Shown here: in pieces, positions 43,935-54,649 of the stretch
How the letters are laid out: each line of letters begins with the position of its first letter
Position numbering within the stretch: position 1 is the first letter of the stretch
Notes under the pieces: generated by a model
The model's database searches: none
Told to the model about the DNA's origin: nothing
The model's input: only the letters and a program-made list of their open reading frames with translations
Translations under genes and position numbers: made by a program
Assembly: GCF_949987535.1 (NCBI RefSeq)
Contig: NC_080067.1
Span: forward strand, 60,880,405-60,944,404
Direction of reading: 5' to 3'
DNA from: Balaenoptera acutorostrata
Taxonomy: Eukaryota; Chordata; Mammalia; Artiodactyla; Balaenopteridae
Length of the DNA: 64,000 bases

Positions 43935-46900
43935 TTGGATTCCATATATATATGTTAACATACGGCATTTGTTTCTCTCTTTCGGACTTATGTCACTCTG
44001 TATGACAGACTCTTGGTCCATCCACCTCACTACAAATAACTCAGTTTCGTTTCTTTTTACGGCTGAGTAACGTTCCATTGTATATATGTGCCACATCTTC
44101 TTTACCCATTCATCTGTTGATGGACACTTAGATTGCTTCCACGTCCTGGCTATTGTAAATAGTGCTGCAATGAACACTGTGGTACATGACTCTTTTTGAA
44201 TTATGGTTTTCTCACAGTATATGCCTAGTAATGGGACTGCTGGGTCATATGGTACTTCTATTTTAATTTTTTTAAGGAACCTCCATACTGTTCTCCATAG
44301 TGGCTGTATCAATTTACATTCCCACCAACAGTGCAAGAGGGTTCGCTTTTCTCCACACCCACTCAAGCATTTATTGTTTGTAGATTTTTTGATGATGGCC
44401 ATTCTGACTGGTGTGAGGTGACACCTCATTGTATTCTTGATTTGCATTTCTCTAATGATTAGTGCTGTTGAGCATCCTTTCATGTGTTTGTTGGCAATCT
44501 GTATATCTTCTTTGGATAAATGTCTATTTAGGTCTTCTGCCCATTTTTTACTTGGGTTTTTTGTTTTTCACATATTGAGCTGCATGAGATACTTGTAAAT
44601 TTTGGAGATTAATCTTTTGTCACTTGCTTCAATTGCAAATATTTCCTCCCATTCTGAGACTTGTCTTTTTGTCATGTGTATGGGTATGGTTTCCATTGCT
44701 GTGCAAAAGCGTTTAAGTTTCATTAGGTCCCATTTGTTTACTTTTGTTTTTATTTCCATTTCTCCAGGAGGTGGGTCAAAAAGGATCTTGCTGTGATGTA
44801 TGTCATAGAGTGTTCTGCCTATGTGTTCCTCTAAGAGTTTCATAGTGCCTGGCCTTAAATTTAGGTCCTTAATTCATTTTGAGTTTATTTTTGTTTATGG
44901 TGTTAGGGAGTGCTCTAATTTCATTCTTTTACATGTAGCTGCCCAGTCTTCCCAACACCACTTATTGAAGGGGCTGTCTTTTCTCCATTGTATATTCTTG
45001 CCTCCTTTATCAAAAATAAGGTAACCATATGTGCATGAGTATATCTCTGAGCTTCCTATCCTGTTCCATTGATCTGTTTCTATTTTCGTGCCAGTACCAT
45101 ACTGTCTTGATTACTGTAGTTTTGTAGTATAGTCTAAAATCCAGGAGCCTGATTCCTCCAGCTCCATTTTTCTTTCTCAAGATTGCTTTGATTATTCGGG
45201 GTCTTTTGTGTTTCCATACAAATTGTGAAATTTTTTGTTCTAGTTCTGTGAAAAATGCCATTGGTAATTTGATAGGGATTGCACTGAATCTGTAGATTGC
45301 TTCGAGTAGTAGAGTCATTTTCACAATGCTGATTCTTCCAATACTAGAACATGGTATATCTCTCCATCTGTTTGTATCATCTTTAATTTCTTTCATCAGT
45401 GTGTTATAGTTTTCAGCATACAGGCCTTTTGTCTCCTTAGGTAGGTTTATTTCTAGGTATTTCATTGTTTTTGTTGCAATGGTAAATGGGAGTGTTTCCT
45501 TAATTTGTCTTTCAGATTTTTCATCATTAATGTATAGGAATGCAAGAGATTTCTCTGCATTAATTTTGTATCCTGCTACTTTACCTAATTCATTGATTAG
45601 CTCTAGTATTTTCTGGTAGCATCTTTCGGATTCTTTACATCTAGTATCATATCATATGCAAACAGTGACAGCTTTACTTCTTCTTTTCCAATTTGGATTC
45701 CTTTTATTTCTTTTTCTTCTCTGATTGCTGTGCCTAAAACTTCCAAAACTATGTTGAATAAAAGTGGTGAGAGTGGACAAACTTGCCTTGTTCCTGATCT
45801 TAGAGAAAATGGTATTAGTTTTTCAACACTGAGAACGAAGTTGGCTGTGGGTTTGTCATATATGAGCTTTATTATGTTGAAGTAAGTTCCCTCTATGCCT
45901 ACTTTCTGGAGGGTTTTTATCATAAATGGGTGTTGAATTTTGTCAAAAGCTTTTTCTGTATCTATTGAGATGATCATATGGTTTTTCTCCTTCAATTTGT
46001 TAATATGGTTTATCACATTGATTGATTTGCGTATATTGAAGAATCCTTGCATTCCTGGGATAAACTCCACTTGATCATGGTGTATGATCTTTTTAATGTG
46101 CTGTTAGATTCTGTTTGCTACTATTTTGTTGAGGATTTTTGCATGTATGTTCATCAGTGATATTGGCCTGTAGTTTTCTTTCTTTGTGACATCTTTGTCT
46201 GGCTTTGGTATCAGGGTGATGGTGGCCTCGTAGATTGAGTTGGGGAGTGTTCCTCCATCTGTTATATTTTGGAAGAGTTTGAGAAGGATAGGTGTTAGCT
46301 CTTCTGTAAATGTTTGATACAATTCGCCTGTGAAGCCATCTGGTCCTGGGCTTTTGTTTGTTGGAAGATTTTTAATCACAGTCTCAATTTTATTGCTTGT
46401 GATTGGTCTGTTTATATTTTCTATTTCTTCCTGGTTCAGTCTCGGAAGGTTGTGCTTTTCTAAGAATTTGTCCATTTCTTTCAGGTTGTCCATTTTATTG
46501 GCATAGAGTTGCTTGTAGTAATCTCTCATCATCCTTTGTATTTCTGCAGTGTCAGTTGTTACTTCTTTTTCATTTCTAATTCTATTGATTTGAGTCTTCT
46601 CCCTTTTTTTCTTGATGAGTCTGGCTAATGCTTTATCAACTTTGTTTATCTTCTCAAAGAACCAGCTTTCAGTTTTATTGATCTTTGCTATTGTTTCCTT
46701 CATTTCTTTTTCATTTATTTCTGATCTGATCTTTATGATTTCTTTCCTTCTGCTAACATTGAGGTATTTTTGTTCTTCTTTCTCTAATTGCTTTAGGTGT
46801 AAGGTTAGTTTGTTTATTTGAGATGTTTCTTGTTTCCTGGATAGGATTGTATTGTTAGAAAGTTCCCTCTTAGAACAGCTTTTGCTGCATCCCATAGGTT

Positions 46901-47753
46901 TTAGGTCGTCATGTTTTCATTGTCATTTGTTTCTAGGTATTTTTTTATTTTCTCTTTGGTTTCTTCAGTGATCTCTTGGTTATTTAGTAGTGTATTGTTT
47001 AGTCTCCATGTGTTTGTTTTTTTTACAGATTTTTTTCCTGTAACTGATATGTAGTCTCAGAGCATTGTGGTCGGAAAAGATACTTGATAAGATTTCAATT
47101 TTCTTAAATTTACCAAGGCTTGATTTGTGACCCAAGATATGATCTATCCTGGAGAATGTTCCATGGGCACTTGAAAACAAAGTGTAATCTGTTGTTTTTA
47201 GATGGAATGTTTTATACATATCAATTAAGTCCATCTTGTTTAATGTATCATTTAAATCTCGTGTTTCCTTATTTCTTTTCATTTTTGATGATCTGTCCAT
47301 TGGTGAAAGTGGGGTGTTAAAGTCCCCTACTATGATTGTGTTACTGTTGGTTTCCCCTTTTATGGCTGTTAGCATTTGCCTTATGTATTGAGGTGCTCCT
47401 ATGTTGGGTGCATAAATATTTACAATTGTCATATCTTCTTCTTGGATTGATCCCTTGATCATTATGTAGTGTCCTTCTTTGTATCTTGTAATAGTCTTTA
47501 TTTTACAGTCTATTTTGTCTGATATGAAAATTGCTACTCCAGCTTTCTTTTGATTTCCATTTGCATGGAATATCTTTTTCCACCTCCTCACTTTCAGTCT
47601 GTATGTGTCCCTAAGTCTGAAGTGGGTCTCTTGTAGACAGCATATATACGGATCTTGTTTTGGTATCCTTTCAGCCAGTCTATGTCTTTTGGTTGGAGCA
47701 TTTAATCCATTTACATTTAAGGTAATCATTGATATGTATGTTCCTATTACCAT
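43935..47753 (-). pseudogene. L1 ORF2 remnant: endonuclease-reverse transcriptase
   Basis: ORF2 of L1 encodes the protein that nicks target DNA and reverse-transcribes L1 RNA. The endonuclease domain is intact up to 46983 with LNVNGLN, CCLQETH, NIYAPN, GDFNTPL, SRIDHILG and SDHNAL motifs. A stop follows at 46980-46982. The RT shows [35 protein letters not shown] and [12 protein letters not shown]. The catalytic box reads FAYD instead of FADD, losing an essential Asp. A further stop lies at 46104-46106. By comparison with the usual L1 sequence, a 1-nt loss near 45608 shifts the frame and a 2-nt loss near 45075 restores it. More stops lie before 44843 and at 44568. The cysteine-rich C-terminal motif ([15 protein letters not shown]) survives. 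The normal terminal stop after YGI is lost (CAA at 43937-43935), so the last open stretch runs on to 43887. Confidence 0.95.
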
Positions 47754-47809
47754 TTTCAAATTGTTTGGGTTTGTTTTTGTAGGTCTTTTCCTTCTCTTGT
47801 GTTTCCTGC

Positions 47810-48702
47810 CTAGAGAAGTTCCTTTAGCATTTGTTGTAAAGCTGGTTTGGTGGTACTGAATTCTCTTAGCTTTTGCTTGTCTGTAAGGGTTTTAATTTCT
47901 CCGTCGAATCTGAATGAGATCCTTGCTGGGTACAGTAATCTTGGTTTTAGGTTTTTCCCTTTCATCACTTTAAATATGTCCTGCCACTCCCTTCTGGCTT
48001 GCAGAGTTTCTGCTGAAAGATCAGCTGTTAGGCTTATGGCGATTCTCTTGTATGCTGTTTTTTTTCTCTTGCTGCTTTTAAAATATTTTCTCTGTATTTA
48101 ATTTTTGATAGGTTGATTAATATGTGTCTTTGCATGTTTCTCCTTGAATTTATCCTGTATGGGACTCTCTGTGCTTTCTGGACTTGATTGACTATTTCCT
48201 TTCCCATATTAAGGAAGTTTTCAACAATAATCCCTTCAAATATTTTCTCAGTCCCTTTCTTTTTCTCTTCTTCTTCTTCTGGGACCCCTATAATTCAAAT
48301 GTTGGTGTGTTTAATGTTGTCCCAGAGGTCTCTGAGACTGTCCTCAATTCTTTTCATTCTTTTTTCTTTATTCTGCTCTGCAGTAGTTATTTCCACTATT
48401 TTATCTTCCAGATCACTTATCCATTCTTCTGCCTCAGTTATTCTGCTATTGATTCCTTCTAGAGAATTCTTAATTACATTTATTGTTCAGTACATCATTG
48501 TTTGTTTGCTCTTTAGTTCTTCTAGGACCTTGTTAAACATTTCTTGTATTTTCTCCATTCTATTTCCAAGATTTTAGAGCATCTTTACTATCATTACTCT
48601 GAATTCTTTTTCAGGTAGACGGCCTATATCCTCTTCATTTGTTTGGTCTGATGGGTTTTTTCCTTGTTCCTTCATCTACTGTGTGTTTCTCTGTCTTCTC
48701 AT
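47810..48702 (-). pseudogene. L1 ORF1 remnant: RNA-binding coiled-coil protein
   Basis: ORF1 encodes the trimeric RNA-binding chaperone of the L1 ribonucleoprotein. The start ATG is at 48702-48700 and the final stop at 47812-47810, 51 nt before the ORF2 start. The frame closes after eight codons at a TAG and is broken again further on (a CTC TAA inside the coiled-coil region, and several others). Translation in pieces gives coiled-coil text followed by an RRM/C-terminal region with matches such as QARREWQDIFKVMKGKN in the usual frame. The total length is not a multiple of three, so at least one indel is present. It cannot make a functional protein. Confidence 0.88.
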
Positions 48703-49801
48703 TTTGCTTAACTTACTGTGTTTGGGGTCTCCTTTTCGCAGGCTGCAGGTTTGTAGTTCCCATTGTTTTTGGTGTCTGCCCCCAGTGGCTAAGGTTGTTC
48801 AGTGGGTAGTGTAGGCTTCCTGGTGGAGGGGACTGGTGCCTGTGTTCTGGTGGATGAGGCTGGATCTTGTCTTTCTAGTGGGCAGGACCGCGTCCAGTGG
48901 TGTCTTTTGGGGTGCCTGTGACCTTATTATGATTTTAAGCAGCCTCTCTGCTAACGGGTGAGGCTGTGTTCCTGTCTTGCTAGTTGTTTGGCATAGGGGG
49001 GTGTCCAGCACTGTAGCTTGCTGGTCGTTGAGTGGAGCTGGGTCTTCGCGTCGAGATGGAGATCTCTGGGAGAGCTTTCACCATTTGATATTACTTGGTG
49101 CCGGGAGGTCTCTGGTGAACCAATGTCCTGAACTCGGCCCTCCCACCTCAGAGGCACAGGCCTGACATGCGGCCGGAGCACCAAGACCCTGTTGGCCACA
49201 CGGCTCAGAAGAAAAGGGAGAAAAAAGGAAAGAAAGAAGAAAAAAATAAAATAAAATAAAGTTATTAAAATAAAAAATTAAAAAATTAAAAATTTTAAAA
49301 AATTAAACAGTAAAATGGACAGACAGAAACCTAAGACAAATGGTAAAAGCAAAGCTATACAGACAAAATCACACAAAGAAGCATACATATACACAGTCAC
49401 AAAAAGAGAAAAAGGAAAAAATATATTTCTATATATAAAAAAAAAGGGAAGAGAGCAACCAAGTCAATAAACAAGTCTACCAATGATAATAAGCTCTAAA
49501 TACTAAATTAAGATAAACATAAAACCAGAAACAAATTAGATGCAGAAAGCAAACACCAAGTCTACAGTTGCTCCCAAAGTCCACTGCCTCAATTTTGGGA
49601 TGATTCTTTGTCTATTCAGGTATTCCACAGATGCAGGGTACATCAAGTTGATTATGGAGATTTAATCCGCTGCTCCTGAGGCTGCTGGGAGAAATTTCCC
49701 TTTCTCTTCTTTGTTCGCACAGCTCCTGGGGTTCAGCTTTGGATTTGGCCCCACCTGTGAGTGTAGGTCGCTTGAGGGCCTCTGTTCTTTTCTCAGACAG
49801 G

Positions 49802-50101
49802 ATGGAGTTAAAGGAGCAGCTGATTAGGGCGCTCTGGCTAACTCAGGCCAGGAGGAGGAAGGGGTATGGAATGCGAGGTGAGCCTGCGGCAGCAGAGGCC
49901 AACATTACGTTGCAACAGCCAGAGGTGTGCTGTGTGTTCTACCGGGGAAGTTGTCCCTGGATCACGGGACCCTGGCAGTGGTGGGCTGCACAGGTTCCTG
50001 GGAGGGGAGGTGCAGATAGTGACCTGTGCTTGCACACAGGCTTCTTGGTGGCTGCAGCAGCAGCCTTAGCATTTCATGCCCATCTCTGGTGTCCGTGCTG
50101 A
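49802..50101 (+). other. Antisense ORF in L1 5' UTR (99 codons), ORF0-like position
   Basis: An ATG-initiated open frame of 99 codons on the strand opposite to L1, with the first residues MELKEQLIRALWL. It lies in the GC-rich 5' UTR. Primate L1 has a known antisense ORF (ORF0) in its 5' UTR, but I see no sequence kinship. Good splice-donor words follow on the same strand ('gag|gtgagc' at 49877/49878, 'ctg|gtgagt' at 50374/50375). GC-rich DNA is prone to chance open frames, so coding status is doubtful. Confidence 0.2.
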
Positions 50102-50580
50102 TAGCCGCGGCTTGCGCCCATCTCTGGAGCTCATTTAGGCGGTGCTCTGAATCCCCTCTCCTCACGCACCCCAAAACAATGGTCTCTTGCCTCTTAGGCA
50201 GGTCCAGACTTTTTCCCAGACTCCCTCCCGGCTAGCTGTGGTGCAGTAGCCCCTTCAGGCTATGTTCACGCGGCCAACCCCAGTCCTCTCCCTGGGATCT
50301 GACCTCCAATGCCCAAGCCTCAGCTCCCAGCCCCCACCCACCCCAGCCAGTGAGCAGACAAGCCTCTCAGGCTGGTGAGTGCTGGTCGGCACCAATACTC
50401 TGTGCGGGAATCTCTCCACTTTGCCCTCTGCACCCCTGTTGCTGCGCTCTCCTCTGTGGCTCTGAAGCTTACCCCCACCTCCACCACCCACAGTTTACAC
50501 CAGTGAAGGGGCTTCCTAGTGTGTGGAAACTTTTCCTCCTTCACAGCTCCCTCCCAGAGGTGCAGGTCCTGTCCCTATTC

Positions 50581-50626
50581 TTTTGTCTCTGTTGTTTGTT
50601 TTTTCTTTTGCCCTACCCAGGTACGT
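50581..50626 (+). promoter_or_regulatory. Recursive-splice-like motif on antisense strand of L1 5' UTR
   Basis: A 40-nt pyrimidine-rich tract ends in CTACCCAG (50613-50620) and is followed at once by GTACGT (50621-50626). An acceptor-like tract plus AG is thus juxtaposed with a donor-like GT word, the layout of a ratchet/recursive splice site. The donor GTACGT is not the optimal GTRAGT. It would act only on rightward (antisense) transcripts leaving the L1. Confidence 0.35.
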
Positions 50627-50795
50627 GGGGATTTTCTTGCCTTTTGGGAAGTCTGAGGTCTTCTGCCAGCTTTCAGTAGGTGTTCTGTAGGAGTTGTTCC
50701 ACATGTAGATGTATTTCTGATTATTTGTGGGGAGGAAGGTGATCTCCACGTCTTACTCCTCCACCATCTTGAAGGTCTCTTGGTCTAGTTATTTA

Positions 50796-50890
50796 AATCT
50801 CTGCCAATGCCACACTGTTTTAATCACTATAGCTTTGTAATAAATTTTGATACCTGTTGGGGAAAATCCCTTAACTTCATCAAGTTCCAT
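50796..50890 (-). mobile_element. Old L1, right part of the split element
   Basis: 'tctgccaatgccacactgtt', 'ttaatcactatagctttgta' and 'aataaattttgatacc' continue the antisense ORF2 sequence interrupted at 43559 (usual L1: ctatcctcatgccagtaccacactgtcttgattactatagctttgtag). Confidence 0.8.
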
Positions 50891-52774
50891 TAAATGTTGT
50901 TCAAAATGCAGAAATGTTTAGAAACCCATAATATTCACACTAATAAACATGATACACAGCTTCTTTCTTAGCTTAAACATTGGCAGAGAGGATGTGGAAA
51001 TGAACCAAATTACTTAATTTAAACATACAATCACTTATAACTGGAAATTGATTTTAGTGTATCTCTGGGCTCATATTCTGAGTATGCTTTTGCCACCTAT
51101 CTAATAGAAAGAGAAAAGCAAATGCCAGATTACCTGGATATCTCTCAGCCACCTACATGAGAGACATTCCAAATAATTACTCTAAACCATGTTGAAGTAT
51201 ATCACCTTTGGGGACAAGAAAAGTCTTTATTTACTTTCTCATAAAGGTCATGAGTTCAAAGGTGGTGAGAAAATTTTAAAATTACTGACATCTCAAGAAG
51301 ATTCTATCAAAAAAAAACACAAAAAACTGCCCAAGGATAACACACAGACTGAGCTGCTAAAGATACAAATGTGCATGAGTTCTTTTTGATCATGTCATTT
51401 ACAAAAAAATGTATGAAGGATATTATTTGAAAATAAAACCTTGAATAAGTTTCTGGTTTACTCTAATCACCTCATACTCTTTCAGTCCTTCTGGTGTACA
51501 TTTTTTTTTTCAGATATTATGCCTCTCTACTCATTCATGGGCCACATTTTTTCTAAAGATTACAGAATGAAAGGAATTATAGTTGAACACATAATTCTAC
51601 TTGAATAATCAAGCTTATTTGGAAAGTCAGTTCTAATATCTGCAGCTGGGCTATAAAGGCATCACTGGGCTCTTAGCTACAAGAGTGTAAATGTCAGCAG
51701 GAGAGCACTTGGAAAATGGGTAACATCTTCCCTTCACAGCAGCGCTCTTGGTTAAATGGAATATTGTGCTCTAAACTAAATTACTTCAAGTCTATTTGTG
51801 AAACTCAGTTGGATACATGTTTCTTATATAAACAACGGCTGGAGATAAATCTGCCAAAACCAGCACAGTGACTTGTATTTTTAGTATGTAAAATTTTTAG
51901 ACCCAGAAATGGAATCCAAAAAAATGTTATTTTAGCCCCCAAATTTCCTGGATACTTTATTGAACACATCATAAAGTTTAATACTTATATTTACTATTGG
52001 TCTCTTGGTAGCACAGAAATTATACTCATTTCTCCGAACTGTCCCCCAGTGACCAAACTTACTTTCAGGGCATTTCAGCTGCTACCGAGTAGAAATTGGT
52101 AGCAAGGGAATTTAAATAAGTTTCCAAAAATTTTCAATATTAAAGACAACGAATAAGACACAACAATGCCTTTCCTCAAGGGATTAAGACGTCAACACAC
52201 TTAGAAACAGAGGAAATTCCTTTCTCACATTTGAGGGAAGGGCAGAGTTCAAGAGTCAGTTATCTACAAATAGGCAAAGCACCACCATGCTTCCCCTACG
52301 GAGAGGTAGAGATTTAAGGATACAAATTTGAAAAATAATCAAATAATTTTTTTTCCATTTAAAGGATGAAGAAGTATGCAAAATTGTGGCAGGGAGAACT
52401 GAGGTCTAAAGAATGCCAAAGGGCAATGGTACAGGGTAGATCATTTCATTACCCTCATAATTTTTTTAAAACCTCACTCCATTAGCCTCCAGTGTATTTA
52501 TCTCAGAGTCTCCATCATCTATGCCCTTACTGTCCATCTCTAAGGCAACTTAATTAGAGAGCCCCAAGTGCTGTTCAGAGAGAAAAGAAAATTCCACACC
52601 AGTATAAGCAAGATTGAAATCAGGGGTTGTACACATTTTAGGAAACAACTTTCTGTTCAAGTCCTAAATAACAGGAGAAAATTAGAGTATTTGCTATGAG
52701 GTGTAACATTCTGTGCTGGGTATAGGTAATCCTGTCAGCTTAGCATATAATTTGCTAGCTAGGAAAACAGAGAT
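50891..52774. other. Unique non-coding DNA
   Basis: No gene recognised. 51630-51830 has the look of a conserved element ('gctgggctataaaggcatca', 'ctctaaactaaattacttca'), but this cannot be tested here. A run of about ten T is at 51501-51510. Confidence 0.45.
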
Positions 52775-53305
52775 ATGAGTGCATGGGCCACTCCTCACAT
52801 CCTTTTGTTTGCTTGTTTGCTGGTTCAGGACCTGTTCCAACCTTCCAGCATAGCAAAGCGGGCAAGCTGGAAAATTATATTTCCCAAGCTCCCCTGCAGC
52901 TGGCATTCTGCATGTTATTCAGCTGCCACCAATCAGGTATTCTTGTGCAGGACCTTGTCAGAACTGAGTCACTTTGAAAGAAAAGCACTCACTTCAGACT
53001 TTCATGACCTGGAATGGATTTACACAAAGCAAGTAAAGCAAGATGCAGGACACATATTTTCCTGCACTGAGGCTGGCCGAGTTGGTGAGTTCTGTGCTGA
53101 TAACTATGGTTACAGCTGCCTGAGTAGCAGCTTTATGTCCCCCAGCAGAGGCAGCAGCTCCTTTGGGAGCCTGGTCTTACATTGTGGTTCTGGAAGTAGT
53201 TCAGCCAGGGCCTGTTTCTTCAGACTTTTCAATGAAACGTTGAGCTCTTTATTTACTTCTCTAAATAAGTACTCTCCTGACTCGACAAGCCACAGTGGAT
53301 TTTGA
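52775..53305 (+). other. 176-codon ORF over an unnamed repeat-like region
   Basis: This is the longest ATG-initiated frame in the window outside L1 and SINE sequence. The translation is rich in Ser and aromatic residues, has no recognisable domain, signal peptide or repeat, and shows no codon-bias signal I can see. The DNA ('cccaagctcccctgcagctg', 'catgttattcagctgccacc', 'gtagcagctttatgtccccc') has the feel of an old LTR-like mammalian repeat. I judge it a chance frame in a transposon relic, but it is not identified. Confidence 0.3.
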
Positions 53306-53440
53306 TGTGTGTATGTAAGAACTGTGACTACTAATGTATCTTATAAATCTATAAAATATTCTAGAGCTAAACAGAAAACAATCATGGAATGAAATCATCC
53401 ACTAACACTCTGAAAATTAATAGTGAATTAAGAATTAAGC

Positions 53441-53680
53441 CCTTTGGGAGACTGGGATTGACATATACACACTACCATATATAAAATAGATAACTAATAA
53501 GGACCTACTGTATAGCACAGGGAACTCTACTCAATACTCTGTAATAGCCTATATGGGAAAAGAATCTAAAAAAGAGTGCACATAAATATATGTATAACTG
53601 ATTCACTTTGCTGTACACCTGAAACTAACACAACATTGTAAATCAGCTATACTCCAATAAAAATTAAAAAAAAAAAAAAT
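53441..53680 (+). mobile_element. L1 3' UTR fragment with A-tail
   Basis: 'attgacatatacacactacc', 'gacctactgtatagcacagg', 'tcactttgctgtacacctga' and 'actccaataaaaattaaaaa' are a cetartiodactyl L1 3' terminus ending in A13. It is a very short 5'-truncated insertion. Its left flank 'gaattaagc' (53432-53440) recurs only after the following SINE (53958-53966), so the SINE sits in its A-tail. Confidence 0.85.
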
Positions 53681-53681
53681 T

Positions 53682-53957
53682 GGGACTTCCCTGGTGGTCC
53701 AGTGGTTAAGAATCCGCCTTCCAATGCCGGGGACACAGGTTCGATCCCTCATTGGGGAACTAAGATCCCATATGCCACGGGGCAACCAAGCCCGCGCACC
53801 TCAACTAGAGAGGCCATGTGCCGCAACTACAGAGCCCACACGCTCTGGAGCCAATGCACCACAACTAGAGAGAAGCCCACACGCCACAATGAAAGATGCC
53901 GCATGCTGCAACTGAGACCCAATGCAGCCAAAAATAAATAAATATTTTTTAAAAAAG
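53682..53957 (+). mobile_element. CHR-1-type SINE inside an L1 A-tail
   Basis: tRNA-derived SINE with head 'gggacttccctggtggtcca', B-box-like 'aggttcgatccc', 'ctaagatcccatatgccacg' and body ending 'gacccaatgcagcc' before an AATAAATA and A6 tail. It starts immediately after the A-tail of the L1 fragment. The 9-bp direct repeat 'gaattaagc' brackets the pair. Confidence 0.93.
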
Positions 53958-53966
53958 GAATTAAGC

Positions 53967-54649
53967 TTTGTTTTTAACAAATGGTTTACATAGCTATGTA
54001 AAAATATCTGTACGTCAAAGAGACTTTGCCTCAGACATTTGTATTTCAGAAAATACAAGCAGTCTTTACATATATAAAGCAAATTATATCCCTAAATTAA
54101 TTTGCATTGGCATGATTGTGACCTTGATTGTATTTGTATAGAACGTTGGTGTTCTAAGTGGTGACTGAGTTCCTAAGTCATCTCAAAAACATTACATAAG
54201 CTTTACTGGAGCAGAAATACCATAAAACTGCCATTAAAAAAAGAAATAAAAAACTATCACATTATGAAACTGGTGATTATACAAAATAGAAAGAAATTAA
54301 GTAAGAAAAATTGAATTTAGAGTGAATGCTGGTTCTTGTGGGGACAAATGAGTTTCATTATATGAAGAAAACTTAGAAATTGTTATTGAGCTTCTCAACA
54401 GAATATTAGAAGTGATGATACTGATTCATTTATATGTCTAATTTTTCTTCAGAAAACTATGGCATCCCTTTTCTAAGAAATACATGTACCGCTAATATTA
54501 TGCACAGCTTTTCCGCTATAATTAGTGACATTTTGAGGACTCACAAGTACAACAGAGAAGGGAGGGCCAAAGAGATAAAGAGAGAACACTTTTTCTTAAG
54601 CAACTGTTAATTAGAAAAAGAATAAGGATATTTTTGTAAATGTGCATTA
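53967..54649. other. Unique non-coding DNA
   Basis: Nothing recognised; AT-rich. Confidence 0.45.

Larger units (their letters stand above)
43560..50779 (-). mobile_element. Full-length L1 retrotransposon (7.2 kb), inactivated
   Basis: The insert is bounded by exact 16-bp target duplications 'ttggtctagttattta' at 43544-43559 and 50780-50795. Reading on the minus strand it has a complete 5' UTR from 50779 ('gagaccttcaagatggtgga'), ORF1 (48702-47810), a short spacer, ORF2 (47753-43935), a 3' UTR and an AATAAAT-rich tail ending at 43560. Total length is 7,220 bp. Both ORFs carry stops and frameshifts, and a catalytic aspartate of the reverse transcriptase is replaced, so the copy is immobile. 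The 3' UTR and 5' UTR are of the type I know from cetacean/cetartiodactyl L1. It landed inside an older L1 in the same orientation. Confidence 0.97.
48703..50779 (-). promoter_or_regulatory. L1 5' UTR with internal promoter region
   Basis: About 2.1 kb, unusually long and GC-richer than any other part of the window between 49.7 and 50.75 kb, with many CpG and decayed CpG (TG/CA) sites. At the start of the element, on the minus strand, CAAGATGGTGG (50771-50761) resembles the YY1 site that positions the L1 start in other mammals. In + orientation a strongly A/T-rich tract lies at 49205-49320 (T-rich in L1 sense). Sense transcription would run leftwards into ORF1. The + strand holds the antisense signals listed separately. 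Confidence 0.8.

Noticed and set aside
48184..48577. Frames of 92-129 codons on +
   Set aside because: They are antisense to the L1 ORF1 and Phe/Ser/Leu-rich, as expected for the complement of A-rich coding DNA.
53138..53151. A third CTCF-like motif (ccagcagaggcagc)
   Set aside because: One base of the GGC core is missing, so the match collapses when aligned to the motif.
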